NCBI RefSeq assembly: GCF_000687555.1
Contig: NZ_JHWJ01000002.1
Span: 396,334-460,333, forward strand
Reading direction: 5' to 3'
Length of the DNA: 64,000 bases
From: [Clostridium] aerotolerans DSM 5434
GTDB lineage: Bacteria; Bacillota; Clostridia; Lachnospirales; Lachnospiraceae
Positions 1 to 9,257 of this stretch are shown here, piece by piece. The stretch's first letter is position 1. Each line of letters starts with the position of its first letter. The notes under the pieces were generated by a model. It was not told the DNA's origin, searched no databases, and saw only the letters and a program-made list of their open reading frames with translations. Both the position numbers and the translations under genes were made by a program.

Positions 1-959
1 ATATCCTTGTTATATGCAAGAGGGATTCCCTTCATGGTAGTGAGAATGGAAACAAGAGCACCATACACTCTTCCTGCCTTACCACGAATCAGCTCCGCAA
101 TATCCGGATTCTTCTTCTGAGGCATTATACTGCTTCCTGTGCTGTAGGAATCATCGATCTCCACGAACCGATACTCATTGGTATTCCAGATAATGATTTC
201 CTCGCAAAATCTGCTTAAATGCATGGCAATGGTAGACAAAGCGCTTAATAGCTCAATGAGATAATCCCTGTCTGCAACAGAGTCCATACTGTTTAAGGTA
301 GGGCCGTCAAAGCCAAGAAGCTCTGCCGTGTATTCCCTGTCTAAGGGATAGGTTGTACCTGCAAGGGCACCAGAACCTAAAGGACAGTAGTTCATCCTCT
401 TTCTGATATCAGAAAGACGGGAAAAGTCCCGGTCGAACATTTCAAAATAAGCACCAATATGATGGGCAAGGGTAATTGGCTGAGCCTTCTGCAAATGGGT
501 GAAGCCAGGCATATAAGTATCAATATGCTCCTCCATCACCTTTAAAAGCTCTGTTAAAAGGCCTTTTACCAGACCGGATAATTCATCGATCTCATCTCTG
601 GTGTAGAGCTTCATATCAAGTGCGACCTGATCATTACGGCTGCGTCCGGTATGAAGGCGCTTTCCGGCTTCTCCGATTCTCTCTGTTAAAACAGCTTCCA
701 CAAAAGAATGAATGTCTTCATGCTCTGCTGTAATTAAAAGAGTTCCATTTTCAAGGTCTTTCCGAATCCCCATGAGCCCGTTAACAATGGCATCCCTGTC
801 TTCCTCTGTAAGGATTCCCTGCTTTGCAAGCATTTTCACATGTGCCATGCTTCCTTCAATATCCTGGTGGTAGAATTTCTGGTCAAAGGATATGGATGCG
901 TTGAAGTTGTGTACCAGCTGATTGGTTTCTTTTGTGAAGCGTCCGCCCCATAATTTCAT
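1..959 (-). CDS. argH: Argininosuccinate lyase, N-terminal part (cut by window edge)
   Basis: Translation of the minus strand from an ATG at 957-959 begins MKLWGGRF and stays open to the window edge, giving about 319 residues. It carries the fumarase/ASL superfamily signature [12 protein letters not shown] at residues 275-286, which includes the catalytic serine loop, and the TGRSRND motif of ASL. The family splits argininosuccinate into arginine and fumarate, the last step of arginine synthesis, in the cytosol. A family member is about 460 residues, so roughly the last third lies outside the window. The YfhO-family gene ends its upstream neighbourhood 27 bases away on the same strand. A ribosome site (GAGGAG) sits just before the start. 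No frameshift is seen. Confidence 0.95.
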   Translation of the reverse strand, partial: MKLWGGRFTKETNQLVHNFNASISFDQKFYHQDIEGSMAHVKMLAKQGILTEEDRDAIVNGLMGIRKDLENGTLLITAEHEDIHSFVEAVLTERIGEAGKRLHTGRSRNDQVALDMKLYTRDEIDELSGLVKGLLTELLKVMEEHIDTYMPGFTHLQKAQPITLAHHIGAYFEMFDRDFSRLSDIRKRMNYCPLGSGALAGTTYPLDREYTAELLGFDGPTLNSMDSVADRDYLIELLSALSTIAMHLSRFCEEIIIWNTNEYRFVEIDDSYSTGSSIMPQKKNPDIAELIRGKAGRVYGALVSILTTMKGIPLAYNKD

Positions 960-986
960 AATCAAATCTCCTCTTTTCGCTGTAAG

Positions 987-3884
987 TTAATTGTGTACCC
1001 GCATGGGATGATGTTTCTTCCTTTTTCTTAAGGAGATGCCTGCGATCACGAGAAGGATCAGAACACTTCCCAATGTTATGGCTCCGCCAAGCTTTAAGCC
1101 CTGAGGCATATATTCCAGTGTGATTTCATGCGTTCCTGCTGTCATGTGCACACTTAAAAAGGTGTCAAATATTTTATAGGAATCCACTTTTTTGCCATCC
1201 AGATATATGGTCCAGCCCTTATCATAAGGAATGCTTAAGAACAAAAGACCTGCCCGGTCAGCATTCACAGTGCCCTTAATCTGAGTATCAGACCATTTCG
1301 TAAGGGTTAAGGAATTCTTATTTAAGATATCGTAAATCGATTTAAGCCCCTCCGGACTAAAGCGATAGGCAACTGCAATCAGATCCTGCTCATTGTCTTC
1401 ATTATTAATGGTGACCTTTTCTCCTGCCTTAGCAGTTCCAAGCTCCAGAAGATATCCACGGCTTACATTATCAAAGCTCTTTGATCGTTCGCCGATAAAT
1501 GCATTTACCTTTTCCACCTTTTTATTGCTGACGTAAACGTAATAATCTCCCTCTTCCTCAGGGGTAAATGAGAAGCTGGTTCCTTTAATCTCACTCGGCA
1601 CTTCTGTCAGCACAGGACTGGCTCCTAAGACCACGGAGAGATCATTTTGCACCTCTGCTGGATTAGTGAGATTCAGCTGCCAGTTATTTTCCACATCATA
1701 AGGCATCATAAAGCCCAGGGACAATGCATAATTGTTCTGGCGCAAATACATATCCTCTTCGTTAGAAAGCGGTGTAGAAATGGTATCTCCCTCTTCTGGT
1801 TCTTCTGAATAGAGGGCATATTTAACTGCAAACAGGGCATCCACTAAAGGGGTACTACCCGTAATACTGTAGGCATTGGTGGAGCTTTCACAGCCAATCT
1901 TTTTAAAGAACTTGGATAAATCCGCGTTGGCTGTGGAGGAGAATAAGGAAACCGTAGGAAAGTGAAGCCACGCTCCGTCATTCTTTGTTTTACGGTCTAC
2001 TTTTTCCACCCGGTAAAAGGTATCGTTTGGCATTAAGCTTGCAGCCAGCTTCATGGATGATTCATTGTCTTTTACATAACTGGTCCGGCTTGTGGTCGTC
2101 ACACTGGTTACTGTAGTATTAACCGCAGCTTCCAGGGCTACTACGCCAAGAGCTACCAAAACAAGTACATTACGATTGAATCCTTTCTGGTAGAGATGAA
2201 TCAGCCCTGCATAAGCCCCCAGGAATAAGAGGGCCACGTAAAAGATGGAAAAATGAAAGGCATCGTCCGTAATCAGCTTCTGAGCCATTAATACAAAGAT
2301 CACGGAAGCAAAGAAGGATATCACAACATGTTTCCACGGTGTCTGATGAAGGTGAGTATAAGCATGGTAGCACACAGCCAGCATGAGAAATATATAAATA
2401 AATGACTGTCTGCATGGAAGGCTGTTGGGATAATGAAATCCATGCCAGATAAAGTTTAAAATATTGACTGAGAAACTTGCAAAAAAGAAAAGAAGGAGTG
2501 AGCACATAACAATCTTATCTTTTCTTTTAATCTTTGAACTGCCCAGATACAATAAAAAGAACATAAGAACTGCAACGCCGCAGTATATATTGGGCCAGTG
2601 GTCAAGTCCGATCTCCGTTTCCACTGCCGGCAGATGTCTGGCAATCATATCAAAGATGGAGAAATAGGAACTTATGGTCTGTGGGAAGTTAAAGTCACTG
2701 GAAGCGGTCATCTGAAGGGCATAAATCTCCGGCAGCAGGACAGCCGCGGAAAGACCTCCGGCCAAAAGAGAAAATAAGGCAAAATGACAGGCGTTAACAA
2801 AGACTTCCTTCCATGGCCGTCTTCCTTCTAAAATAAGAAGAACTACAAAATAGAAGACCATAAAAATACATATCATAATCGATATGTAATAATTCGATAT
2901 AATTGATAAGCCAAGAGTTATACAATAGAGAAAGCATTTCTTTTCTTTTACCAGTCTCTCAAGTCCCAGCATGATGATGGGGAATAAAAGAATGCAGTCC
3001 AGCCACATAATATTCCAGCTGTAAGCTGCCATATATCCGGAAAGAGCATAAAAAATACCAAAGAATGCGATTCCAAAATCATTGGTTTTAAAGTGCTTTC
3101 TTAAATACCAGGAAAAGCTTAAACCGGAAAGACCGATCTTCAGTACGATCATATAGGTCATGAACTCAATGACCGAATTTTTCGGACAGAATATCAACAG
3201 CCAGTTTAATGGGCTTGCCAGGTAATAAGCATAAAGGGCTGCAAAATTCACACCCATTCCAATATCCCAGCTATATAAAAGACTGCCTCCATGGGTCAGC
3301 TTGTACCGGAACTCAGAAAAAAACGGCGCATACTGGTGATACATATCCGTTCTTAAAAAGCTTTCTTCCCCAAAAGGGAAAATCCCTCTCTGGGCGAATA
3401 TGATGACCATAACGATCATGGGCACAAAAAAGGCAGCCAAAAGTCCATCCACAGGCCGCACCAGGGTAGTACTAGACCGTCTTTCCCTTACCAGGCCTTT
3501 CCGCTCCGGTCTCTGATCTTCATCATCCATATCCGTTTCTTCTATTATAATGTCCTCTTCCATGAAATCCTCTGCCATATCTTCTTCATAAGTATCCTCT
3601 TCAAAAGGATCCTCTGATTCTGCCAAAGGCTTCTTCGTATCTTTTAAATCGTTTTCATTATCATCAGATTCTGATGGACCTTCCTCATACAATTCCTCCA
3701 TACCTTCCACCGGCACAAGCAAATGGATTTTGGGAGGATCTATAAGCTCTGGATCCATCTTCTGGTTGTTCTCGTTCTCTTTCAAATCTGTTTCCCCTGC
3801 TGTATTTTCTTTTTCATCTGATGTCATCTTTAGCATATTCTCAAGTTCTTTTGATATTTTCTCAATCTCGTCATCGTGTTCCAT
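987..3884 (-). CDS. YfhO-family polytopic membrane protein with acidic N-terminal tail
   Basis: A 965-residue protein. Residues 1 to about 145 are highly acidic and charged and probably cytosolic. About a dozen hydrophobic segments follow between roughly 150 and 590, then a large extracytoplasmic domain (about 600-930), one last membrane helix near 938-958 and a basic tail. This is the architecture of the YfhO family (PF09586), GT-C-like membrane proteins tied to glycosylation of wall polymers or lipids in Firmicutes; the exact substrate is unknown. The acidic extension is longer than in typical YfhO and looks like low-complexity regulatory sequence. The start follows AGAGAGG by a few bases. 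It lies 15 bases after the GtrA gene on the same strand, which suggests a shared transcript and polyprenyl-linked sugar transfer. Confidence 0.85.
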   Translation of the reverse strand: MEHDDEIEKISKELENMLKMTSDEKENTAGETDLKENENNQKMDPELIDPPKIHLLVPVEGMEELYEEGPSESDDNENDLKDTKKPLAESEDPFEEDTYEEDMAEDFMEEDIIIEETDMDDEDQRPERKGLVRERRSSTTLVRPVDGLLAAFFVPMIVMVIIFAQRGIFPFGEESFLRTDMYHQYAPFFSEFRYKLTHGGSLLYSWDIGMGVNFAALYAYYLASPLNWLLIFCPKNSVIEFMTYMIVLKIGLSGLSFSWYLRKHFKTNDFGIAFFGIFYALSGYMAAYSWNIMWLDCILLFPIIMLGLERLVKEKKCFLYCITLGLSIISNYYISIMICIFMVFYFVVLLILEGRRPWKEVFVNACHFALFSLLAGGLSAAVLLPEIYALQMTASSDFNFPQTISSYFSIFDMIARHLPAVETEIGLDHWPNIYCGVAVLMFFLLYLGSSKIKRKDKIVMCSLLLFFFASFSVNILNFIWHGFHYPNSLPCRQSFIYIFLMLAVCYHAYTHLHQTPWKHVVISFFASVIFVLMAQKLITDDAFHFSIFYVALLFLGAYAGLIHLYQKGFNRNVLVLVALGVVALEAAVNTTVTSVTTTSRTSYVKDNESSMKLAASLMPNDTFYRVEKVDRKTKNDGAWLHFPTVSLFSSTANADLSKFFKKIGCESSTNAYSITGSTPLVDALFAVKYALYSEEPEEGDTISTPLSNEEDMYLRQNNYALSLGFMMPYDVENNWQLNLTNPAEVQNDLSVVLGASPVLTEVPSEIKGTSFSFTPEEEGDYYVYVSNKKVEKVNAFIGERSKSFDNVSRGYLLELGTAKAGEKVTINNEDNEQDLIAVAYRFSPEGLKSIYDILNKNSLTLTKWSDTQIKGTVNADRAGLLFLSIPYDKGWTIYLDGKKVDSYKIFDTFLSVHMTAGTHEITLEYMPQGLKLGGAITLGSVLILLVIAGISLRKRKKHHPMRVHN

Positions 3885-3899
3885 TTCATTTACCTCTCT

Positions 3900-4325
3900 T
3901 TACAGGGGTTTTTCCTCACTGCTTCGGAATATGAAAAGTTTGCTGAATACATAGTTTGCTACCACTACTACTACGGATACCAGTACTTTACTTACATATT
4001 CATCCATATTGAGCCAGGAAACCATAATCACCATCAGAACCAATTCTATGACGCCTGATGCTGCTCTGCACGTGGTAAAGGATATGACTTCCTTTATCAC
4101 AAAACTAAGATGCATGTCATAGCTTTGAAAAACAAAAATTTTATTTACAACATAGGCAAACAGAACGGATATGACCCAGGCTGCTGCTGTTGCGATTCGA
4201 TAATCTACGCCGGTTTTTACCATCATGCCATAGACTACCCAGTTCACAAGGGTTGTCAAGACTCCAAATATCAAATAAGAAATGACTTCACGGCTCATGA
4301 ATTTATGCCATATTTTCTTTAACAT
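3900..4325 (-). CDS. GtrA-family membrane protein
   Basis: A 141-residue protein with four hydrophobic segments of about 20 residues and basic loops, the usual size and layout of GtrA/DPMS-like proteins (PF04138). Members are thought to flip or present polyprenyl-phosphate-linked sugars for cell-surface glycosylation. The gene lies directly upstream of the YfhO-family gene (15-base gap, same strand), so the two probably act together on a surface glycan. An AGGAGA-type ribosome site precedes the ATG. The specific sugar cannot be read from the sequence. Confidence 0.85.
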   Translation of the reverse strand: MLKKIWHKFMSREVISYLIFGVLTTLVNWVVYGMMVKTGVDYRIATAAAWVISVLFAYVVNKIFVFQSYDMHLSFVIKEVISFTTCRAASGVIELVLMVIMVSWLNMDEYVSKVLVSVVVVVANYVFSKLFIFRSSEEKPL

Positions 4326-4392
4326 TTCTTTTTCTCCTGTAAAATTACATTTCCTCTATTGTATTATAGGGAAGGAAAATTGTAAAGGGAAT

Positions 4393-5394
4393 CTAGGGCT
4401 TGACTTCCAGAAAGTCTTTGGCTCCATCCGAATAGTAAACCTCGTAATCATCAGTAATAAATATCCCATAAACATCCTCTAAGGAATTGACTAATTTAAG
4501 TCCTCCTTCCAGTCCCTGGGAAAAACAGGCGGTAGTAAGACCATCAGCGTCACCAGAAATCTTTGATATAATGGTAACCGATACAAGACCATTACGATAG
4601 GGGTATCCGGTCTTAGGATCTAACAGATGGTGATAATTGACCCCGTCTTTTATAAAATGACGTTCATAAACACCGGAAGACACCACTGACATATCATTTA
4701 TATTAAGAGTTTCTATGGTCTCATTCCGATCTGCAAAAGGCTTTTGAAGCCCCACTTTAAATGGTGTCCCATCTGGCTTTTCACCCACACAAAGGACATT
4801 TCCGCCTAAATTAATAATAGCACTTTTGACGCCCTGCTCTTTTAAATAATCCTTTAAACGGTCAGCAATATATCCCTTTGCAACTCCACCAAAATCAAGA
4901 GTGGTATCCGGTGATAAAAAGGTGAGACTGTTTCCCTCCAGCTTTAAGTTCTGATAATTTACCTTTTTCACATCTTCTTTGATCTCATGTTCAGGGGGAA
5001 TGACAGGATTTTGAGAGGTAAAGTCCCAAAGGGAAGACAAGGGCTCTATGGTAATATCAAAGCCTCCTCCTGATATCTTTGAAAGATATTCTGCTCTGGT
5101 AATCAGATTTTTAATATCATCCGATACGGTAATTGTCTGCTGATCCTTCGGCCTGTGATTCAGCTTGTAAACTTCGCTGCCTTCTATGGTCTTGCTTAAT
5201 ATATTTTCATAGGAACGGCATAATTCCAGGCAGCCGTCTAATATCTTAGGATCATCGTTATCATAGATGGTAACGGTAACATACGTATTCAGTAAAAAAC
5301 CGGATTTGCTGACAGGTTCTATCTTCCGGTCACAGCCGGATAGCAAAAACGCTGCCAATCCGGCAATAAAAAGGAGCTTTTTCCCTTTTATCAT
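4393..5394 (-). CDS. apbE: FAD:protein FMN transferase lipoprotein (ApbE family)
   Basis: A 333-residue protein with a lipoprotein signal: a basic start, a hydrophobic stretch and a lipobox LLSGC with Cys about 21. The body has ApbE hallmarks: GGGFDITIEPLS, the LDFGGVAKGYIAD segment, NLGGNV, and a C-terminal ADGLTTACF region corresponding to the flavin/Mg binding site. ApbE moves FMN from FAD onto threonine of extracytoplasmic flavoproteins such as Rnf/Nqr subunits. Its ATG overlaps the stop of the CbiK-like gene by four bases (ATGA), so the two are translationally coupled. A target flavoprotein is not in this window. The domain order and lipobox make the family call strong. Confidence 0.92.
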   Translation of the reverse strand: MIKGKKLLFIAGLAAFLLSGCDRKIEPVSKSGFLLNTYVTVTIYDNDDPKILDGCLELCRSYENILSKTIEGSEVYKLNHRPKDQQTITVSDDIKNLITRAEYLSKISGGGFDITIEPLSSLWDFTSQNPVIPPEHEIKEDVKKVNYQNLKLEGNSLTFLSPDTTLDFGGVAKGYIADRLKDYLKEQGVKSAIINLGGNVLCVGEKPDGTPFKVGLQKPFADRNETIETLNINDMSVVSSGVYERHFIKDGVNYHHLLDPKTGYPYRNGLVSVTIISKISGDADGLTTACFSQGLEGGLKLVNSLEDVYGIFITDDYEVYYSDGAKDFLEVKP

Positions 5395-6188
5395 TCCATT
5401 TCCTCCATCTTACCCTTAGCTTCCCTTGCATGATCTACCAGGATCTGGCGAACGCCATCTAATTCTCCCATGCCCTTTAACCGGCAGATTACCTCATAAC
5501 CCTCTTCTTCCAACTGAGCTTTCCAGGAGTCATCCTCTTCTCCTGCCATATCGTTGTGGGCGTGGTCTCCGCATACGATCATCAGAGGCTGAAGGATAAT
5601 ACGGGTGGAATCTGTTTTCTTTACCTCTTCCATAATATCCTGAAACGTAGGTTCTGCCTCTACGGTTCCAATATGGTAACGGTCAAAATTCTGGCTGGAA
5701 AAAACACCTGCCAGTCGATGGTATGCTTCATTGGCAACATGCTCGGTGCCATGTCCCATAAATATGATTTCCGTTCCAGCCTCATCATATTCCCTGGTAT
5801 CCTCAATCAGCACTTTTGTCAGCCTTTCATAATCCTCTTCTAAGGTTAAAAGGGGCTGTCCACAAATTATTTTATCAAAATGGTCCTTATATTCCTCTAC
5901 AGCTGAAAGCATGCGGTCATTTTCTTCCCCGCCCATAACCAGAGTGGGTTGAACCAGCACATGGGTATAGCCCTCCTCTTCCAACTGTAGAAGAGCTTCA
6001 GAAACTCCGTCTATTTCAATTTTATCTCTATTTTTAAGAATTCCGATAATAATCCGGCTGGTGAATGCACGGCGTATTTCAAAGTCTTTGAATTCATCTC
6101 TGATTGCCTGTTCTATGGCCTCAATGGTCTTTTTTCTGCTCTCATTATAGGTTGTACCAAAACTCACTACTAAAACCGCTTTTTTCAT
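5391..6188 (-). CDS. cbiK: Sirohydrochlorin cobaltochelatase (CbiK type)
   Basis: A 265-residue soluble protein with the class II chelatase fold. It starts with VVSFGTTYNESR, has FMGHGTEH with His146 and CGDHAHND with His209 and His211; Salmonella CbiK uses His145 and His207 to hold cobalt. It would insert Co2+ into sirohydrochlorin or factor II in anaerobic cobamide synthesis, though metal choice (Co, Ni, Fe) cannot be told from sequence. No signal peptide, so cytosolic. It is translationally coupled to the ApbE gene by a four-base overlap. Other cob/cbi genes are not nearby, so an orphan chelatase role (for example haem or sirohaem scavenging) remains possible. Confidence 0.9.
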   Translation of the reverse strand: MKKAVLVVSFGTTYNESRKKTIEAIEQAIRDEFKDFEIRRAFTSRIIIGILKNRDKIEIDGVSEALLQLEEEGYTHVLVQPTLVMGGEENDRMLSAVEEYKDHFDKIICGQPLLTLEEDYERLTKVLIEDTREYDEAGTEIIFMGHGTEHVANEAYHRLAGVFSSQNFDRYHIGTVEAEPTFQDIMEEVKKTDSTRIILQPLMIVCGDHAHNDMAGEEDDSWKAQLEEEGYEVICRLKGMGELDGVRQILVDHAREAKGKMEEME

Positions 6189-6263
6189 TTCATTCTCCTA
6201 TATGTATATTTCCTGATTACCATATCACAGATGATTTTTACTGTCAAACTCCTTTTCACGCAC

Positions 6264-6297
6264 CGTAGGCGCAAAACCAAAAGGTCTTGCGCCTACG
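6264..6297. terminator. Hairpin between CbiK and alcohol dehydrogenase genes
   Basis: A perfect 11-bp inverted repeat (CGTAGGCGCAA at 6264-6274, TTGCGCCTACG at 6287-6297) with a 12-base loop lies 31 bases past the alcohol dehydrogenase stop. It probably ends or stabilises that minus-strand transcript, but there is no clear U-run on either side, so intrinsic termination is only moderately supported. Confidence 0.5.
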
Positions 6298-6327
6298 ACT
6301 CACATTGCATTCATTTTAGGAGATTTT

Positions 6328-7518
6328 TTAGAAATCTACCTCTTTATCATAGTAACAACAAATCAACAGTTTTTCCATCTCAGCCGGTGTAATCGGTCTT
6401 GGGTTGGAGCCGGTGCATGCATCACCTACTGCTAATTCGGCTACTGACGCTAACTTATCATTGAACTCTGCTTCGTCAATGATTCCGCCTTCATATTCCT
6501 TAATACAGGTTGGAATACTAAGCTTTTCATTCATGGAACGAATCTCAGCAATCAATGCATCAACCAGTTCTTCGTCAGTATTACCCTCTAAACCAATGAA
6601 GCGGGCAATCTCAGCATAACGTGTTGCTGCTTCGGAAACCTTTGCGTTGAACTTGATTACTTTAGGAAGATACATTGCATTTGCACAGCCATGAACAATG
6701 TGTCCACCGGAATATGCAGCCCCTGTCTTATGGGCCATGGAATGAACGATACCTAACAGTGCGTTGGAGAATGCCATACCTGCAAGGCACTGTGCATTGT
6801 GCATACGTGCACGAGCCTCTAAATCTCCATGATAGGATTTAATCAAATCATTATGTATCATCTTGATCGCATGAAGCGCAAGAGGATCGGTATAGTCACA
6901 GTGAAGGGTAGATACATAAGCCTCTACTGCATGTGTCAAAGCATCCATACCAGTGTAAGCGGTCAGCTGCTGAGGCATTGTCTCGGCAAGGTCAGGATCG
7001 ACGATCGCAACATCTGGTGTGATGTTAAAGTCTGCTAACGGATATTTAATACCCTTCTGATAATCTGTAATAACACTGAATGCCGTTACTTCGGTTGCTG
7101 TTCCGGAAGTAGACGGAATCGCACAGAACTTAGCCTTTAAACGTAAGGATGGGAAATTAAATGGGATACATAAATCTTCAAATGTGACATCAGGATACTC
7201 ATAAAATGCCCACATTGCTTTTGCTGCATCAATTGGGGAACCGCCGCCGATTGCAACGATCCAGTCTGGTTCAAACTCGCGCATCATCTGAGCGCCTTTT
7301 AATACCGTCTCCACGCTTGGATCAGGCTCTACCCCTTCAAATAACTTTACTTCAATTCCAGCTTCCTTTAAGTAAGCCTCAACCCTGTCAAGAAATCCAA
7401 ATCGTTTCATCGAACCGCCGCCAACTACCACGATTGCCTTATTTCCCTTTAAATTCTTAAGTTCTTCTAAGGCACCTTTTCCGTGATACAAGTCTCTCGG
7501 TAATGTAAATCTAGCCAT
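6328..7518 (-). CDS. Iron-containing alcohol dehydrogenase (group III)
   Basis: A 396-residue protein with the nucleotide-binding GGGSPID at 91-97 and the iron ligands Asp192, His196, His259 and His273, matching the spacing in FucO (D-H-H-H at 196, 200, 263, 277). It is a full-length cytosolic NAD(P)H-dependent dehydrogenase that reduces aldehydes such as butyraldehyde or acetaldehyde to alcohols in fermentation; cofactor and substrate are not set by the sequence. The gene lies just downstream of a LysR regulator and Rex on the same strand, consistent with redox control, but no convincing Rex operator is seen in the 114-base upstream gap. That gap holds an AT-rich inverted repeat (7602-7610 with 7623-7631). 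Confidence 0.92.
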   Translation of the reverse strand: MARFTLPRDLYHGKGALEELKNLKGNKAIVVVGGGSMKRFGFLDRVEAYLKEAGIEVKLFEGVEPDPSVETVLKGAQMMREFEPDWIVAIGGGSPIDAAKAMWAFYEYPDVTFEDLCIPFNFPSLRLKAKFCAIPSTSGTATEVTAFSVITDYQKGIKYPLADFNITPDVAIVDPDLAETMPQQLTAYTGMDALTHAVEAYVSTLHCDYTDPLALHAIKMIHNDLIKSYHGDLEARARMHNAQCLAGMAFSNALLGIVHSMAHKTGAAYSGGHIVHGCANAMYLPKVIKFNAKVSEAATRYAEIARFIGLEGNTDEELVDALIAEIRSMNEKLSIPTCIKEYEGGIIDEAEFNDKLASVAELAVGDACTGSNPRPITPAEMEKLLICCYYDKEVDF

Positions 7519-7601
7519 GTTATAACCCTCCTTATGAATTTCCAGTTCTTGCTATAAAAATATTGTATTATAATTCGACAGGAAATACAAAGGTAAAAAG
7601 G

Positions 7602-7631
7602 TATATATCAGTATATATATATTGATATATA
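7602..7631. promoter_or_regulatory. AT-rich inverted repeat upstream of alcohol dehydrogenase
   Basis: Arms TATATATCA and TGATATATA flank a 12-base AT spacer in the gap between the LysR gene and the alcohol dehydrogenase. It could be an operator or part of a promoter region, or chance in AT-rich DNA. Confidence 0.25.
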
Positions 7632-7632
7632 T

Positions 7633-8559
7633 TTAACACTCCTTGGCGGATAAAGGCTCTGAGGACTCCAGTTCTTTTAAGAATTCCTTATCCCAGGCAG
7701 TAAAGGCATATCCCTTTCTATATATGATAGAATCCTGAAATAACCGATGATTTCCGATGCATTTCCGCTCAATCAGATGATACCGCTTTAGTACCTGGTC
7801 TGGCATGGGAGATACCCACATATAGGAATCTGGATTCTCGCATAAAAGGTCGAACTGGCTTCCTCTCTCAAATACATAGATCCGCTTGGCCGGATTTTTA
7901 AGATGCGTATCCCTTTCAAAGGTCTCTTTGTTCCTGGTTACTCCGTCTCCATGGGAGATTTCAATATAGGGTGCCAGATCTTCTGAATTTATCTCTTTCT
8001 TTTTAGCCAGAGGGTGGTGTGAGGATAAAAGAAGTCTTAAAGAAAAATCAAACAAGGGCTCCATGCTAAGGCCCTTTGTTGATGTGATCTGCCTGTAATA
8101 AGCCTCTGATGAAGACTGGTATCGGATGATCCCCAAATTGTATTCCCCTGTTTCTACATCCCTTAAGGTCTCGGCTGTATTGGTCTCCCTCAGCCAGACA
8201 GCCATGGATTCTTCCGGATCCATGGCATTTATAAATCTGGTACAGGCAAGGCTGATATAACTTGCCCTTGGCATAGAAAGAGAAAATTTCATGCCATTGA
8301 TTTCATCGGGCTTATATAAGTGCTCCATTTCCTCAATCTGTACCAGAACGTTCCTTGCGTATTCCAGGAACACTCTCCCCCGTTCCGTTGGAACCACCCC
8401 TTTGGGAGTCCGTTTAAAAATAGGAGCACCAAGACTTTCTTCCAGACTTTTGATTGCCTTACTCAGATTTGGCTGATCCATGTAAAGGTTTGCTGCTGCC
8501 TGGGTGATGGAGCCTGTTTTTTCTACTTCAACCGCATATTGTAATAGTACCGTATTCAA
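7633..8559 (-). CDS. LysR-family transcriptional regulator
   Basis: A 308-residue protein with an N-terminal winged helix-turn-helix (residues about 1-60, including SITQAAANLYMDQPNLSKAI) and a C-terminal effector-binding domain of the periplasmic-binding-like fold, the normal LTTR layout and length. It lies between Rex and the iron alcohol dehydrogenase on the same strand. LTTRs often control adjacent genes, so the dehydrogenase is a plausible target, but unlike the usual arrangement it is not divergent from it. The effector is not readable. The start follows an AGGAGG-type ribosome site. Confidence 0.9.
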   Translation of the reverse strand: MNTVLLQYAVEVEKTGSITQAAANLYMDQPNLSKAIKSLEESLGAPIFKRTPKGVVPTERGRVFLEYARNVLVQIEEMEHLYKPDEINGMKFSLSMPRASYISLACTRFINAMDPEESMAVWLRETNTAETLRDVETGEYNLGIIRYQSSSEAYYRQITSTKGLSMEPLFDFSLRLLLSSHHPLAKKKEINSEDLAPYIEISHGDGVTRNKETFERDTHLKNPAKRIYVFERGSQFDLLCENPDSYMWVSPMPDQVLKRYHLIERKCIGNHRLFQDSIIYRKGYAFTAWDKEFLKELESSEPLSAKEC

Positions 8560-8579
8560 ACGCCTTCCTCCTTTGTATG

Positions 8580-9239
8580 CTACCTGCCTTCCTTTTCAGC
8601 TTCATAAAGATATTTAGACAGCGCCGCCAGGGAAACTGCCATATTTTCATTCTGAACCAGAACATGCCCCGGAACTTTTAGATGAATGGGCGCAAAATTC
8701 CAGATTGCCTTTACCCCTGCTGCCACCAGATGGTCACAGGCCTCCTGGGCCGCATGTGCCGGAACTGTAATAATTCCAATATGAATGTTCATTCTCTGGC
8801 AAAGATTCTCCAGCTTTCCAAAGGGAAAAATAAGCTTGCCTCCGATTTTAGTGTTCACCTTTCTTCCATCGGAATCAAAGGCCATCACAATCTCCACCCC
8901 ATACTGTTCAAACCCCCGGTAAGTCAAAAGAGCTTTTCCCAAAGAGCCTGCCCCTACTAAAACAGCCTGATTGGTGTTATGATAGCCCAGAAATTCTTCA
9001 ATATCCCGGATTAGTTCCCGAATCTGATACCCCATCTTGGGCTTTCCCCCAGTTTTGGTCACCATGGCAAGGTCTTTTCGAACCTGAACCTCATTGAGCT
9101 TTAAATCAGCGGCCATTAAGGGAGCAGAAATGGTTTCTGCTTTTTCCTTCTCTTTTTGCTCCAGGTAATGATGATAAACCGGAAGGCGCTCCAGCGTTTT
9201 TCGGGAGATTCCTCCCACCATATGTTTCTTTTCTTCCAT
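8580..9239 (-). CDS. rex: Redox-sensing transcriptional repressor Rex
   Basis: A 219-residue protein with an N-terminal winged helix (residues about 10-80, LPVYHHYLEQ to KMGYQIREL) and a Rossmann domain with the NAD(H) motif VGAGSLGKAL, ending in the swapped C-terminal helix. Rex senses the NADH/NAD+ ratio and represses fermentation genes. The ATG at 9237-9239 lies nine bases after GGGAGG, so it is preferred over a TTG six bases upstream. It is followed by the LysR gene and the iron alcohol dehydrogenase, a typical fermentation target. Family call is strong; the operator sites are not identified here. Confidence 0.92.
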   Translation of the reverse strand: MEEKKHMVGGISRKTLERLPVYHHYLEQKEKEKAETISAPLMAADLKLNEVQVRKDLAMVTKTGGKPKMGYQIRELIRDIEEFLGYHNTNQAVLVGAGSLGKALLTYRGFEQYGVEIVMAFDSDGRKVNTKIGGKLIFPFGKLENLCQRMNIHIGIITVPAHAAQEACDHLVAAGVKAIWNFAPIHLKVPGHVLVQNENMAVSLAALSKYLYEAEKEGR

Positions 9240-9257
9240 AAGCAAATACCTCCCCTT

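Noticed and set aside
7519..7632. Rex operator before the alcohol dehydrogenase
   Set aside because: No TTGTGAA-type palindrome; only an AT-rich repeat is present.
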